From: Brugia malayi
Lineage: Eukaryota > Nematoda > Chromadorea > Rhabditida > Onchocercidae
Assembly: GCF_000002995.4 (NCBI RefSeq)
Contig: NW_025062479.1
Span: 10,769,721 to 10,833,720 of the forward strand
Direction of reading: 5' to 3'
Length of the DNA stretch: 64,000 bases
The notes under the pieces are model-generated. The model had not been told where the DNA came from, did not search any database, and saw only the letters and a list, made by a program, of their open reading frames with translations. Both the position numbers and the translations under genes were made by a program. Of the stretch, positions 33,371-46,100 are shown piece after piece (positions within the stretch are counted from its first letter, which is position 1; every line of letters begins with the position of its first letter).

Positions 33371-35799
33371 TTAGCGGCACCATCGTTTTCGTGGCTCTAC
33401 AAGAACAATATGCATAAGCTGAGTGGTCTTCCACTCACGGTTTCTTACTAATTCTGGAAAAATCGTGCGGAAGTCAAGTGCAGTCATTTCGTCACATATA
33501 CCGTAAAGTTGAGAAAGCTGATTCTGTAACAGAAATGATTTTGAAGTTAGCTACGATTGAATATTTGAATTTGAATAAGAAATGAAAGTTAAAAAAAAAA
33601 AAAAAAAACGTACATCTGGACGAAGATACAGAAGACAACTGTACAAATTAGGATTCGAAATTTGCATTTCCGGCCATGAAGAAATTTGCTCAATTCGATT
33701 AGCCTCAGTGTTACTGTTGTCGTGTTTATTGAACATACTATTGTTAATACCTAAATTTCATTTCAACACTAATGACTGATTAAATAATTAAATATTGATA
33801 CAGTGTGGTAAATAAATAAATATTTATACAGTGTTACGGACAGGCTAGTAGAAAGCTCAATAAAAAATAAAGAAAATAAAATATTTACATTTTCCTTGAC
33901 TATCAATCGCATGGAAAGTATCATTTAAGACTAATCTGCGATGACCAAAAGCTTTTTTCAGTATTGGAGAATCATTTAGAGTTCTCGGAAAACAATTCTC
34001 TTGTCGGAAATTTGGTACGGAAACTTTTTTCAGTCGAATTACAGGTGAGCCTTGATGTACACCACCATTTGTTTCTGTCAACTGAAAAAAATATCTACAG
34101 TAGCACATTCTGTTACAAAACTTATTCGAGTATCCAATGATGAAATGATTAATTTGCAATTGCATATTAACTTATAAGTTCACGAAAAATAATTTGACGA
34201 AAACAATTTTTTAATACTTCAGCTAACTTCTACAGCTGTTAGAAAAGAAAAGAAACCTCGACATAACCACTTTTCGTAGCTACTAATGCAGAATTATTCA
34301 AACGATCCCTGAATTCTTTTGTTCTTAGATCTTGTTCCTGAAAACATTTTATTAAATGAACTTCCTGCTCAATATTATTCATAAAAGCAGGATCATCGAA
34401 AGTTGATCCATAATTTTCGCAAAAACCTTCATCCCTAATTCTTAAAAGTAACTTTAGAAATCATGAAACACTAGTGCTTGTATAACTTCATTGTAACTTA
34501 AGAAAAAAATGACAAACCTTTTCTACGTGAAAAAAAAAAAGAAATTTTATACTATACAATTAATGCGTATTTTTATGAACAGATGTACCTGACAAGTAAT
34601 CACATTTCGCATATCTCTCTCAGTCTTTTCAAAGTCATTCTGTTGCTCAAGAAACCTTTGTTCGAAACTTTGATGTACTTGAATCAGATTATCCTGCAGC
34701 AATGCATTCTCACTGCAAACAATTAAAAGAAAAATGTGTTTCTTTAAAATTTTTCTTCATTCAAATGAAATCAGTAAGTTAAGAGAGCAAAGTGAAGCAA
34801 AACTGACAAAGAAATTCACCGATTCAAATTTTTAACTTTATATATTAACATTTGATTTTCTCCAAGCGAATCGCCGAGTTGTTTTCTTAATCTGTTAATC
34901 TGAAATCAATCAAGTAATTTTATACATGAACTTCGTATTGCAGAAAAAAAAAAAAGACTTCGTTTTACGGAAATACCAGAAACACAAAAAAAAAAAAATA
35001 CCAGAAATTTCAGCAATATGCAATTTCATACTGAAAAAAGCTTAATCTCTTCTTAAGCTTATGATGTAGAAAAATCCGTTTAACTCATACATTTATCAGT
35101 GCTGGTGTGATTCAGCACCTAAACGTACTTTTTCCAATGTACCCTTTGTTATGGGTAACTTTAACTTAACCTTAACTGACACTATTACTGCAACTGCTGC
35201 TAAAACCAAAAATTGTAGTAAATTGATGAGAATTAAAATACATTTTGCATTTGAAAAGAAAACTGAAGAAAAAGAATTGCAAGAAAGAGACATCTTACTT
35301 CTTGTGTAAGCATATATACATCTCCAGCAAATGGTATTTCATCAAACGGTTTCAGGAGACCTTCTCTCAAATTCTCCGACAAAAATGATACTTTATCAGG
35401 CTGAGTCGGAACAATCCAATCTAAAAATCTATGGATTAATCAAGAAAGAAATAAAAATCAAACTTAAAATATTTTTGTTGCTTTGCATACAGTGGAATAT
35501 TCTCATAATCAATAAAACTACTATTCTAGTATAATGAAAGGTTATAAAACAATGGACAGATAATATAGCAGTATTTATCTAAATATCATTTAACCACTGA
35601 AAGTATGAAAGTCTTTCATACTTGTTTCATCCATAGCTTGTGACAATAATTTAGAATCATCATTATCATCATCTTTCTTCGTTTCTTCCACATCATTATC
35701 ACCCGTTCTTGCATATTCCATCTTATCACTGTCTCTTCCCCTATCTTTCATCTTCTCATCTTTCGTACATCGACGCTTTTCTGGTGGACTATCTGCCAT
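33371..35799 (-). CDS. Unrecognised coiled-coil protein, 393 residues
   Basis: I do not recognise the family. Exons on the minus strand: 35622-35799, 35299-35420, 34820-34899, 34589-34712, 34257-34451, 33889-34081, 33614-33750 and 33371-33523; every phase fits. The N-terminus (about 1-55) is very acidic/basic and looks disordered (SPPEKRRCTKDEKMKDRGR, then an Asp-rich run). Residues about 100-170 form a heptad-like coiled coil (INRLRKQLGDSLGENQ, ENALLQDNLIQVHQSFEQ). The middle (about 235-300) is basic and polar. The C-terminus ends in REWKTTQLMHIVLVEPRKR and may be a small folded domain. No signal peptide or membrane segment. A TTTCAG-type acceptor six bases upstream supports the ATG at 35799; an in-frame ATG at 35826 lies before that acceptor. 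It is convergent with the peroxidase and divergent from FMC1. Confidence 0.75.
35111..35163 (-). repeat. Inverted partial copy of a peroxidase exon inside an intron
   Basis: The reverse complement of these 53 bases matches peroxidase exon 14 (25969-26024) with one substitution and one 3-base deletion. It encodes KLPITKGTLEKVRLGAE against [18 protein letters not shown] in the parent. It lies in intron 2 (34900-35298) of the coiled-coil gene, on that gene's coding strand. It has no usable flanking splice sites that I can see, so it is a fragment, not an exon. Confidence 0.85.
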
Positions 35800-35805
35800 T
35801 TTACA

Positions 35806-35813
35806 CTGAAACT
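35806..35813 (-). promoter_or_regulatory. Probable trans-splice acceptor of the coiled-coil gene
   Basis: On the minus strand AGTTTCAG ends with its AG at 35806-35807, six bases before the ATG at 35799, which sits in the context AAAATGG. This favours 35799 over the upstream ATG at 35826. Confidence 0.5.
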
Positions 35814-36756
35814 TTTCTAGAATCATTTATGAAGAACAGAAACATTTTTGTTCAATTTGATAAAAGAATGTAAACAATCATATGTAAAGAAACATAAACA
35901 AAAGCATATAATTTTATGTTCTATATTTATGTATACATAGAAAATTCCACTGAATCAATATTCCATATATATATAATTACTTATTAACTTGAATCTAAAA
36001 CAGTTTCATGCCAAAAAAAAAGAAAAAATTAAGAGAAATTGAAGTTACATTTACATTAAAATTAAATTTTAGAATATTGTTTAGAACTATTAAGGAACAA
36101 TACTAATAATTTTAGGTATTAATAAGCAAATTACAATAATATTTTCTATCCATCTATTAGTTATCTTATTTAGATTTATCTTAATTCTTATCATTGCCTA
36201 TTATAAATCTAAATATTTTATTGGAAATTTTTATTCCTTCTTTTTACTCTAAATCACTAGCAAAACAATGAAATGATTACATTTACAAAGTCCCCTCTCA
36301 ATTCTTAACAATTGTAATCTTTTACTCCAAAAATGGAAAATTTTTGCTGATTCTCTCTCAACTACACATTATCATTACTTTCTTTTCTTTTTTTTAATCC
36401 CTTCCACTGTCTGAACATTACTATCACTCACATCTTAACAAATCTCTGTTTCTCCTCAAAATACATTCAATCTAAGATGCAAAAATTGATGCAAGACGTT
36501 TGATAGCCTCACGTATTACTTTAATGGTTGTAGCAAACTTTATGGCGTGAAGTAATCAAAAATGTTTGGTACAAATAAGAGCTAGGAAGATTAAAGAAGT
36601 CAAAAAAAGGATTTACAATTTCTTCTTTTGACGGTTCGACTATCCTTATCCCACGTAACGTGTTAAATGACTCGGACTACTTCGTTCCAGTTTGTTGGAA
36701 GTTCTTCTGGCTTTTACGTGTAGTAGTAGTGATTTTCGTCACATTTCCTTCACGCT

Positions 36757-37035
36757 TTTAACGTACGTCGTCTAGTCTGTTAAGAGTGACGAAGTTGTAA
36801 ATTCGCTCAGCTAGTTCTTTGGTTGATGGTTTAAGTTGTGTCGTACATTTTTTTTTTCTTGTTCTTTTCCAAACCATAATTAGAATAAAGTGTGACAGAT
36901 TTTCCTTAACGTACGTTCTGTTGGCTTGTAAGAAGTGGTAAAGTTGTAGATTCGCTCAGTTTAACTTTTGGATTGATTTTTTCAGATCGTGGCTTGCATT
37001 TCTTTTTTTTTTCTTTTTCGAACGATAATTTTAAT
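36757..37035. repeat. Tandem duplication, period about 148 bp
   Basis: Copy 1 runs from about 36757 to 36885 and copy 2 from about 36905 to 37035. Shared blocks in the same order: TTAACGTACGT, CT(A)GT, AAGTTGTA(A/G)ATTCGCTCAG, TTTGG(T/A)TTGAT, TCGT, CAT followed by a long T-tract, then CTTGTTCTTTTC/CTTTTTC and ATAATT. Confidence 0.7.
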
Positions 37036-37102
37036 TTAACAATTTCGATTTCAGTCAACGTCTTCATGATTTAATTTAGAATAATTTTTGAAGAGTGAAT
37101 AA

Positions 37103-37108
37103 TTTCAG
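37103..37108 (+). promoter_or_regulatory. Probable trans-splice acceptor of FMC1
   Basis: TTTCAG ends at 37108, 21 bases upstream of the first ATG, with no coding exon before it. Confidence 0.4.
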
Positions 37109-37129
37109 ATTTAATACGAAAGTGACTAT

Positions 37130-37926
37130 ATGGCAAAGTGGAGGAATAGAGCACAAGCAGCCTCAGTAATTGGGCATGTTATCGAAGATTTCCATAAATC
37201 TAGAGTGGTAAGCAATTCTCCTATATTCAGAATATTTTATAATATTCGGAAATGTTCCGGAATATTTTAGTATAATGAAATTTTTTGGTATGTCTGAAGA
37301 TTACACGACACATTTATTGTTATTCAAAGATGCACGTTAGGGTATTTTTGAGAAGTCTGATATGTTCTAAACTATATAAAAAATTAGAAATTCTGTTTGT
37401 TTGAAACTTCATACAGTACTGCAGTGTAGAAACATATTTCTGGCTTTTCAGGATCTTACTTGGAAAAAGTCGGAAAAGTCATTTCTAAAGCAGAAGGCAA
37501 ATATCGAGCAAAATAAGAAGAATGTATTACGTAATATGCCAAGAGAAGAACATCTTTCTAATACATACCGGCATTACCTGACTAGTACAATGCATTTGAA
37601 ATCATTACAAGAGCAGTATAAGGTTAGTTTTATTTCTTTATTTGAGTCTTATGAGAGATGTTTTTTAAAAAATAAATTTCGAGGACTAAACTTTTTATTG
37701 GATGGGAGTAAGAAACGATGTTTGCATGAACATAATACTATCATTTCCTGCCTGAATTTGTCAGAATTGCTCATCAACAAAGAGAATTACTTTTTATTTT
37801 TAGGGTATGAGATGTACAGTTTCAGAAAAAAAAAAAATCTTTTTTTTCCATTTTTAGGGTGGTGAACGTTCATTAGAAGAAACTGCCAGACTTGTTGGTC
37901 TGAAAATACCTTCTTCGAAATCGTAA
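37130..37926 (+). CDS. FMC1: FMC1-like mitochondrial ATP synthase assembly factor, 105 residues
   Basis: FMC1 (C7orf55 in human) is a small matrix protein that helps assemble the F1 part of ATP synthase. Exons: 37130-37207, 37452-37622 and 37858-37926, all joined in phase 0. The C-terminal segment GGERSLEETARLVGLKIP closely matches the family signature around GERS-EE-A-LVGLK-P. The central part is a helical basic segment (TYRHYLTSTMHLKSLQEQYK). Human FMC1 is 113 residues, so the length fits. A TTTCAG acceptor at 37103-37108 lies 21 bases before the ATG and is a candidate SL site. The gene is convergent with the PAN/ZP gene, with about 770 bases between the stops. Identification rests mainly on the C-terminal motif. 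Confidence 0.82.
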
Positions 37927-38694
37927 TAGCTTAATCTTTTTTTCATGATTGTGCACTTTTTTTTAAAGAACGTCATATAAAAGTCTCTTTAATTTTTGAA
38001 ATTTGCAGAAAATTTTCGCGTTATCTCCGAATTGTTGGTCTCTTATTTTAGCGGGTAATTTCACGGATTTTTGTAACGCAATATGCTACTGTGTAAAAAT
38101 ATTCATGTAAGCTTATCTTCTTTATTTCGCATCATTTAAACGATGATTGCTAATTTATACAAAATGATTCGCTTCAAAATAATGAACAAATAAACATAAG
38201 TACCCGAAAGCCGGAAGATGATAGCGTTAATTAGAGTATTTCAAGAAAGGTTACTTAGGAATCACAGCCATAGGCTCTTGACCTTCACAAAAGGAAAACG
38301 AGACTTTGATATGCGAAAAAATTCTCGAATCTTGAAACCATCAAGTGCATAACAGACATTACCCTCAAATATGAGCAATTTAACCTTAAAACAAAATACC
38401 CAAGTCTTGAGACATCAAGAATTATTTGCGAGCATTATTTACTATTTAATATTGTACTGTTGCAGTTTTTTTTTTTTTCTTAAAACATATTTCTGAATAC
38501 AATTAATGCTTGAGTTATCCGTTACCAAAATTTAGGCTATACAAGTTACTTGCATAAATTCTTGTGAGTTGTTTGCCTGTTCAAAAAATTTTCTTTCACA
38601 GTTCTGAAAATTACATAATATTGATTACTGAAAAATGAAATGAACAGTGGAATGTGTTGAAATTTGAATATTTAATAACAATATCACCATTTGA
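37927..38694. other. Intergenic region between convergent genes
   Basis: Contains the 3' flanks of FMC1 (an AATAAA at about 38189) and of the PAN/ZP gene. No coding exon or repeat is seen; base composition is somewhat less A/T rich than the introns. Confidence 0.6.
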
Positions 38695-41600
38695 TTAAGG
38701 TACATCACCTGTCCGTACATAGTATCTTAATTCGTCTTCAGAATTAACAACAACCAATTGTTTTTTAACAATATGGTCACCACTAAGTTCTATCAGCTGT
38801 TGTTGCATTTCTAAATTATCACCAATTATTAACATTTAACCGTACAAAAATTGTATCATAAATGGATTATTTCAACTGGGAAAAGATTAGAAAGACTATA
38901 ATATCAAGTTATATATTTTTTTCTTTTTGTTTATACAATCATAAAATGGTAGCCTAATGTTAAAGATTAAGTTTCTAGACAAAAAAATAAAAATAAAATT
39001 GTAATACATTGTTAAATTTTAAATTAAGAAAAAAAACTTTAAAAAATAGTTATTTCTACATTCATTAAATTACATGCTTAATTTATCATAAGAGAAATAT
39101 TTCTAACTGAAATAAAAAGTAGCATAAATTATTGATGATGATAAGATTTGAAATAATACCAGATGTTGTTTGACTTTGTGTACCGAATCGATTCATCAAT
39201 CGTATTTGCCGTTGTAAATCAGGATTTGCTACTAATGCTGCTCGTATATCATCAATTGTAATATGACGTTTGATACGTAATCCAAAAGTATTTGATAAAA
39301 GATTTGAATTACCACAACCTTCCACTTCTTCACATGTTTCCTATATTATTATTATTATTTTTTTTTTTTGCTTATGTTTAATTTAATTCTTAAGAATTTG
39401 AATTGATTAAATTTGTATAAATTTATTAAAATTATTAAATTTTAAATGTAATATATTACCAATGGACATGGTGAAAATGGACAAATCCTGACAAGACAGG
39501 AATATTGTACTTTTGATGTTGTCTGATATCGAAATGATTCAGCAATTACTCGTATACCATATTCAGTTTTTTGCGGTGGACATACTAAACCAACGTGATC
39601 CGCTTGACAACCATCCTTAATTATTGCTAATGGTTCACGTTCCCATTCATAAATTGATCCAATTGGCTCAACTTGGCATCCCTTTATACTCATATATATT
39701 GCTAAAATATTATAATAAAATTCTTTTCTTTTAAGAATAAATTGAAGTTTATATTTTCATTTCAAATAATAAGTTAAAAATATATAATTGAGGAAAAAAA
39801 AAAAAAAAAATTAATTAATTCTACGAAACATACGTGGAATAGCGTAGTATGGAATGAAACTAAGTGTTATTTTACTTCCAACAACTACCGCTTCAATTGG
39901 TTGTCCATTATGAAAGATATCGAAAATAACAGCATCATTTGATGCTAGTCTTGTATCATTTACGTGAGGTAATGATTTATTTACGCTAAAAAAAGTACAA
40001 AATTCATATTGAAACGTTATCAATGATTTATTTGATGTTTGTCTTATTTCATTCATATGAGATGATTTCTTCATGATAAAAAATAATTTATTATCGATAT
40101 TTAAGTGTTAAATGTTTTGTTTAGATGAGACGATGAAAAAAAAGGGAAGAAATAAAACAAGAAATTATCTCATTATTGAAATGTAACTTTTAATAGAATA
40201 TTAAAATATTTCAATTACTTTAATATCAAATCTCTTTTTATTATTTTAATACAAACACTAAATCATTTCAATTATAATGGTTTATTCTTTCTTCTGGAAA
40301 ACAAATTGAATTATTAGTTTCGAAAAAGAATAAATTACCTGTATGAGGTTATTGTTGTATTTTTTGATGGAATTTCTGCTATTCGTTGAATTGAAATATT
40401 ATTATCTTCTTTTCCGGCAACAAATTGTTCTAATGTTACAGTCATTGTTGAATGATCATTGCCAATTTTTATTCTTTCATCTGTTATTGGTGTAGCTTTT
40501 GTTATTTCAATTAGTGTATTTGTTGTTGTTGTCGCTGTTGTTGTTGTTTCCGTTAATGTTATAGCTTTAATAATATCATTCATAGTTGTTGCTGTTGCTG
40601 TTGTTGTTGATGATGATAACGACAGTGATGATGATAATGATATTGATGATAACAATGATGATGTTTCGGCATTTCTTGAATTTTGTTCAGCATCTAGTAA
40701 TGCTGGTGTTATAAATTCCACTGTTGTTGGCAATATTAATGGAAGTGTTGAATTCTCCATTATATCATTTACATTTGTAAATGTCATTATCGTATTGTAC
40801 CTTAAAAAAATGTTATTCCATTTTCAATTGAAAAATTAAAATATTCAGACAAAATTAAATTTGACATAAAATTACTGTATAAGTAATCAACTAATCAATG
40901 ATACTATTTATAGAAAATATGGATAATTTTTTACTTTTTTCTTAACACAAATTCGGCAGGAATAAGACAATTTCCGATGAAATTAATTCAGACATTTATT
41001 GAGATTGTATAATTCGTCACTATGACATAAGCATATTCTCATCCATTGAGGATGCGCAATAATTTTTGTAAAGATTTATAGGCATATTCAATCTTGTAAT
41101 CACTCTTGCATATACGTCTAATCTCCCGATTTTTCACTGCATAAAACTAGTCTTTTTTTATAATTCTAATATTTCCTTTGCTTAAAAATAAAGTTTTAAA
41201 CAACTACACATCTTAACATATTCCTAACTAAGAAAAAAAAAAAAGAAAATTTGCTGTTTTTTTATTTTCCATTAAATTAAACAAAATTATAATGAGCTTT
41301 AATCATGCAAAACTAATAATAATTGTTAATAATAGTGATGAACTTACACTGATTGCTGGATAATTTTATTATCTGAAGAAATGAGTGGAAGTGCATCAGT
41401 GATAGTGCTGCTTGTACTACTACTATCAGTAAACATAGTGTTTGTGATACTGCTTCCAGGTATTGATATAGTAGTGCATAAATTTGTAAACGTAGTGCTA
41501 CTACTATTTGACCCCAGAAATGTATTATTGATTTCATTGATAGGTGAAATTTCCGTGCTTTCATGCTTTTCTAAATTTTAATTATTCAACAAAAACAAAA

Positions 41601-42052
41601 AAAGAAGAAAAACAATTAAATTCCATGTGTAAAAGCTATACATTCTCTTTTGCATTAATATATATTCAAATCAAATTTCCTCAAATAAAAAAGGAATTAA
41701 AAGAAAATGAAAAAAAAAAAAAGTGAGAAGGAATATGAAATTGAATGACAAAATTAACAAAAACAAAACATTGTAGAACTTAAAAAGAAAATAATAAAAA
41801 AGAGATTTGACCAATAAAATACGAAATTTTATAAATGATACTTTTTAAAAATTTATTTTGGTTTATTACTAATTTAAAAAGTTTGTTAATAATCGTGAAA
41901 AGAAGAAAATACTAAGCATGATTTTGTTTTTCCCGGAAAATTTAAAAATTTATAAATCCCTTTTGTCCAAAATATTCGAAAAAAAACAAGAGAGCTTAAA
42001 ATAAATGTAAAGCATTATTATTGTTATTATTATTATTTATTATATTCACTAT

Positions 42053-42105
<53 letters not shown>

Positions 42106-43117
42106 GTTATTTATCACTATTATTTACTATTAGTCGTTACTTTAATATTATTGTTTTTTTCATAAAATATTTACGTTCTATTTCATTCAATGTAACATCA
42201 TTGTTGTAAATATTTTCTTTTTGAATTGTTGTTGCTGTTGTCGTAATAGTAGTAGTGGTTACTGTTGTTGCTATTGTTGTTGTAAACATCATTTTATCTA
42301 ACATTTTTGTTTTCGAAAATATTTCAGAGCTCGATGGAATCATACTATGTATTGATGTTGCTTCCGGATACATGGCATTTCGTCTGGTTGCTGTTACATC
42401 TAATATTCTTGGTGTAATTTTATTTGTAGCTAAATTATACATTTCAAATTCTGAATTTGTTGAACTTATTGAATCGCTGGCAGCAGTGCTTATATTTTCA
42501 TCATATTTATCAGTTTTAGAATCAAATTTCGATTTAACTGCTTCAATAGTAGTAGTCATATCATCATTAGCTGTAGTAGCAGCAGGAACAGTAGTAGTAG
42601 TATTACTAGTAATAGTAATAGTAGTAGTAATAGGTGTTATATTAGTAGTAGTAATTGTTGTAGTAGTAGTAGTTGTTGTTGTTGATGATGATGATGATAA
42701 TGGTGTTGTTGTTATTGTTGTTGCTGTTAATACTAACAATTTTATTGTTGAAGTACTATTAATATCAGTAATAGTACTATTAATTGAATGTAATGTATTA
42801 TTATCAATAAAATTATTCATATGATTATTAGTAATAGCATATTTTAATGTCAAATTTTTGTTGATACTTGATAAATGACGTTGTTTAGTTGCATTTGCTA
42901 ACATCGAAAATAATGTATGTGCTGATGCGATCATTTTCAAATTATCAACTGTTGCATCACTGAAACATTCAATCATGCAATCATGCAAAAATTATTGTAC
43001 ATAAATGATAATATGATAAAACATGCAAAAAAAGAAATAAAGTTATCAATAAATAGTGCTAATGGAATTATTCGTTCACTTTATATATTTTAATTAAAAT
43101 GATGCATGCCAAAATGA

Positions 43118-43148
<31 letters not shown>

Positions 43149-46100
43149 CAAAAAAATAAAGAAGTGAGATATAATTTTGAAAAGTGTATGTAATTTTTTA
43201 ATTATTTTCTGAAATAATACAATTATTTTTTAGAAAACAAATTTTTCTCTTTTTAATTAATAAAAGGAAAGAAATATAAGCTTTTTTTTTGCTCCATTAA
43301 TTATTACTAGATGATAATTTCTTTCTCTTTTCTTTAAAAAAAGAAAGAAAGAAAATAGTAATGTCTACTTTTTAAGGGTTGAATGATGATCGGTACTTTG
43401 ATCTAAACGTTTAGCTTCATTTAATGGACAACGAGCTTGATAGGTAAGATCATCAGGTGTTATAAAATATAATGGTTCAACACCATCTGTTGATATAACT
43501 ATTTCTAATACCATATCTTTTCCCTAAAATTATAATGGTATAAATTTTTTTGATCTAAAACATTTATTAAATTTTTTAACGAATAAATTCAAATAGTTAA
43601 ATATTAGAAATGTTAATATCATATATTTAATTTCTATTATTGTCATTCATGCTTCTACTTGAATTTTATATCATCAAATAATAATATTTTTCGTTTTATT
43701 CAGTTTTTTTCTTTTTTTTTTTCTGCTCTATCATTTTTCATTTATTTCACTAAGCAAATTTCATGTTATTTATTATTTCAAATTTAATAAATTTTTTTTT
43801 TTTTAAAACAAAGAAAACGAAAAATTGTAATTACCTTATAACGTATACTATCACTGCAATTCTTGGAAATTGTTGGTGATGGAAAGAAATATTCAAAATT
43901 TGTGTTGTTTTTAGGTTCAATACGACATGTGAAAAAGTCATAAAGGCCATACATGGCACCTGTGTATGGATACTTTGAAATGACCTTCACCTCTATTCCA
44001 TCATCTTTGCACTCGTAATCAAATGTGAATGAATCTGCAACTAAACTATAACTTTTTATTTTCGTACTTCCAATAACAATTTAAAATTAAATTTAAGAGA
44101 GAAAAAAAAGCGGCAAATTATTAAAAAAAAAAAAGAAAAAAAAGAAAGAGAGAGAGAAAAATGGTATAAAATAATTTCTTTGCATTAAATGAAATCATAA
44201 TTAATCGCAACTTTTTTTTATTTAAAAAAAAAAAAAAAACGTACAAAATTAAATATTAAAATTAAGCGCAAAATATTTATGGTTTATTCTTATTATTTTT
44301 TTATTCCGAAGAAAAATTTTCTCATTTCAAATTATACACCTTAATTAATTAATTAATTTAAATAACTAACTATTTGTGCAACTATTTTCGTAATAATCAA
44401 TTCGGTAGTTGGGATTGTTGTTAATTTTGATCAATGCTGGTTTACTCAGTTGATTATGCTGTGATAAGAAGCAATCACCATCAGTACGATTGTAGGAAAC
44501 ACTACGACATGCATAATTTACTGCGTCCAAACATGCACTTAAGCAATCTTCAAGAGTTTTAGTTCGCATCACTTCACGAACTTCACGTAAATCCATATAA
44601 CGATCTGATAAATATGTGAATGCATAATCGCCCGAACAACTTTTATTTGCTAAAATAAATTCTTTGCTTTTTTTTCAATTTAACATGAGAAAAAAGTTAT
44701 TGAATAAAATTTGAAACGATAGAAAAAACGAAGAAATACATAAAAATCGATTATTAATTAAAATGAGATTTTAAAACGATAGATGGATAAACAAAGAGAT
44801 ACTTAAAAATTAGTTACTAATTTAAATAAAATTTGAAGTTATAAAAAAGAAAAAAAGAAAGAAGTAAACAAAAATTAGTTATTAATTAATTCATTTATCT
44901 TTTTTTATGTTTGTTTTTTTTTTCTCCTTTTTTTATTCGCAAAAACAAAAACATCAACAAAAAAAAAAATTTAAGATGTTATTAATCAATTTAATTAAAT
45001 GACCAACAATTTGAAATTTGAAATTTTTTTGTAATTTTTACAAATATTTTATTAGAATTAATTACTTTATAATTTCATCACTTTTTTTTCTTTTTCACTT
45101 TTTCATATGCTTGTGAATGTTTTGTGATAGATGAATGACCTATTTTATCGCAATGGAACAATAATTATTTAGCCTTGAAATATCTTGTTACATTTATTTC
45201 TTCACCGCAATAACTATTTATTCATTTAAATTATAATTTATTTCATTTATAATTAAAAAAATAAAAAACTTTTTAAAAGGAAACGAAAAAACGTTTGGAG
45301 CAAAAAAAAAAGGAAAGAAAATATTAAATAAAGTAAAGCAAATACTTATTGTTAAAGCAATTAAATACAGTAAAATTTGAAATAAAAATTATTTAGCAAA
45401 TTGGATTTAGAAATATTTAAGTAAAATAAAATGATACAAAAAAATCGAATATTTTTTCTTTTAATTTTGTTTTATTTTAAATTAATCAAATTTTTACCAA
45501 AAAACACAAATAAAAAATATATAATGAAACAAATTTATTCAGTTATCATATTTAAATGAAATAACAAAATTATTAAATAATTTAAAAAAGAAATGAAAAA
45601 AAAGACTTACACTGAACACAATATTCCCAATAAAATGAATATCTATCATCGGCTTCAAAAAAACTTTCACCATGTTGTAATTGATCAGCTTGATATAATT
45701 GGCAATGTTGTGAATATTGTGGTAAACCTTGACGATGATTGAATCTATGCATTATTTAATTATTATTTAATCAATTAATTGACGCATAATTATAATTATC
45801 CTTAAATTATTCAAGACCGAAAAAAAAAACTTTAAAACTTTATTTTATTATCATCTTTCATATGCATATGTTGTTTTTAATGTTTTCTTGTTTTTCTTTT
45901 TATTTTAAAAAAGGATAAAAAAAAATTTAAGTACAATGAAAAAATTTTTTTCAATTGAATATAAGAAAAAAAACTATAGCAAATTTTGTAAATAATTAAC
46001 GAGAAAAAAGAATGAGCCAAACAACTAATAAAAATAAAAAAAAAAAATGAAAGAATTTTTTTTTTTTTTTTCACTTTTATCATAAGCAAAAGAAAGTGAA

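Larger units (their letters stand above)
35814..37129. other. Divergent intergenic region with a tandem duplication
   Basis: No coding exon is seen between the coiled-coil gene (minus) and FMC1 (plus). From about 36480 the sequence becomes richer in G+C and holds several ACGT words and a two-copy repeat (about 36757-37035). It probably carries promoter elements for both genes. Confidence 0.6.

Noticed and set aside
35096..35293. Treating the peroxidase-like fragment as an exon of the coiled-coil gene
   Set aside because: The flanking exons (35299-35420 and 34820-34899) join in phase 0 without it, and no acceptor/donor pair bounds it.
42255..42824. Plus-strand Val-rich frame of 189 residues (and another at 40459-40839)
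   Set aside because: Antisense shadow of Thr/Ser codons in the PAN/ZP exons on the minus strand; those exons have consistent splice phases while this frame does not.
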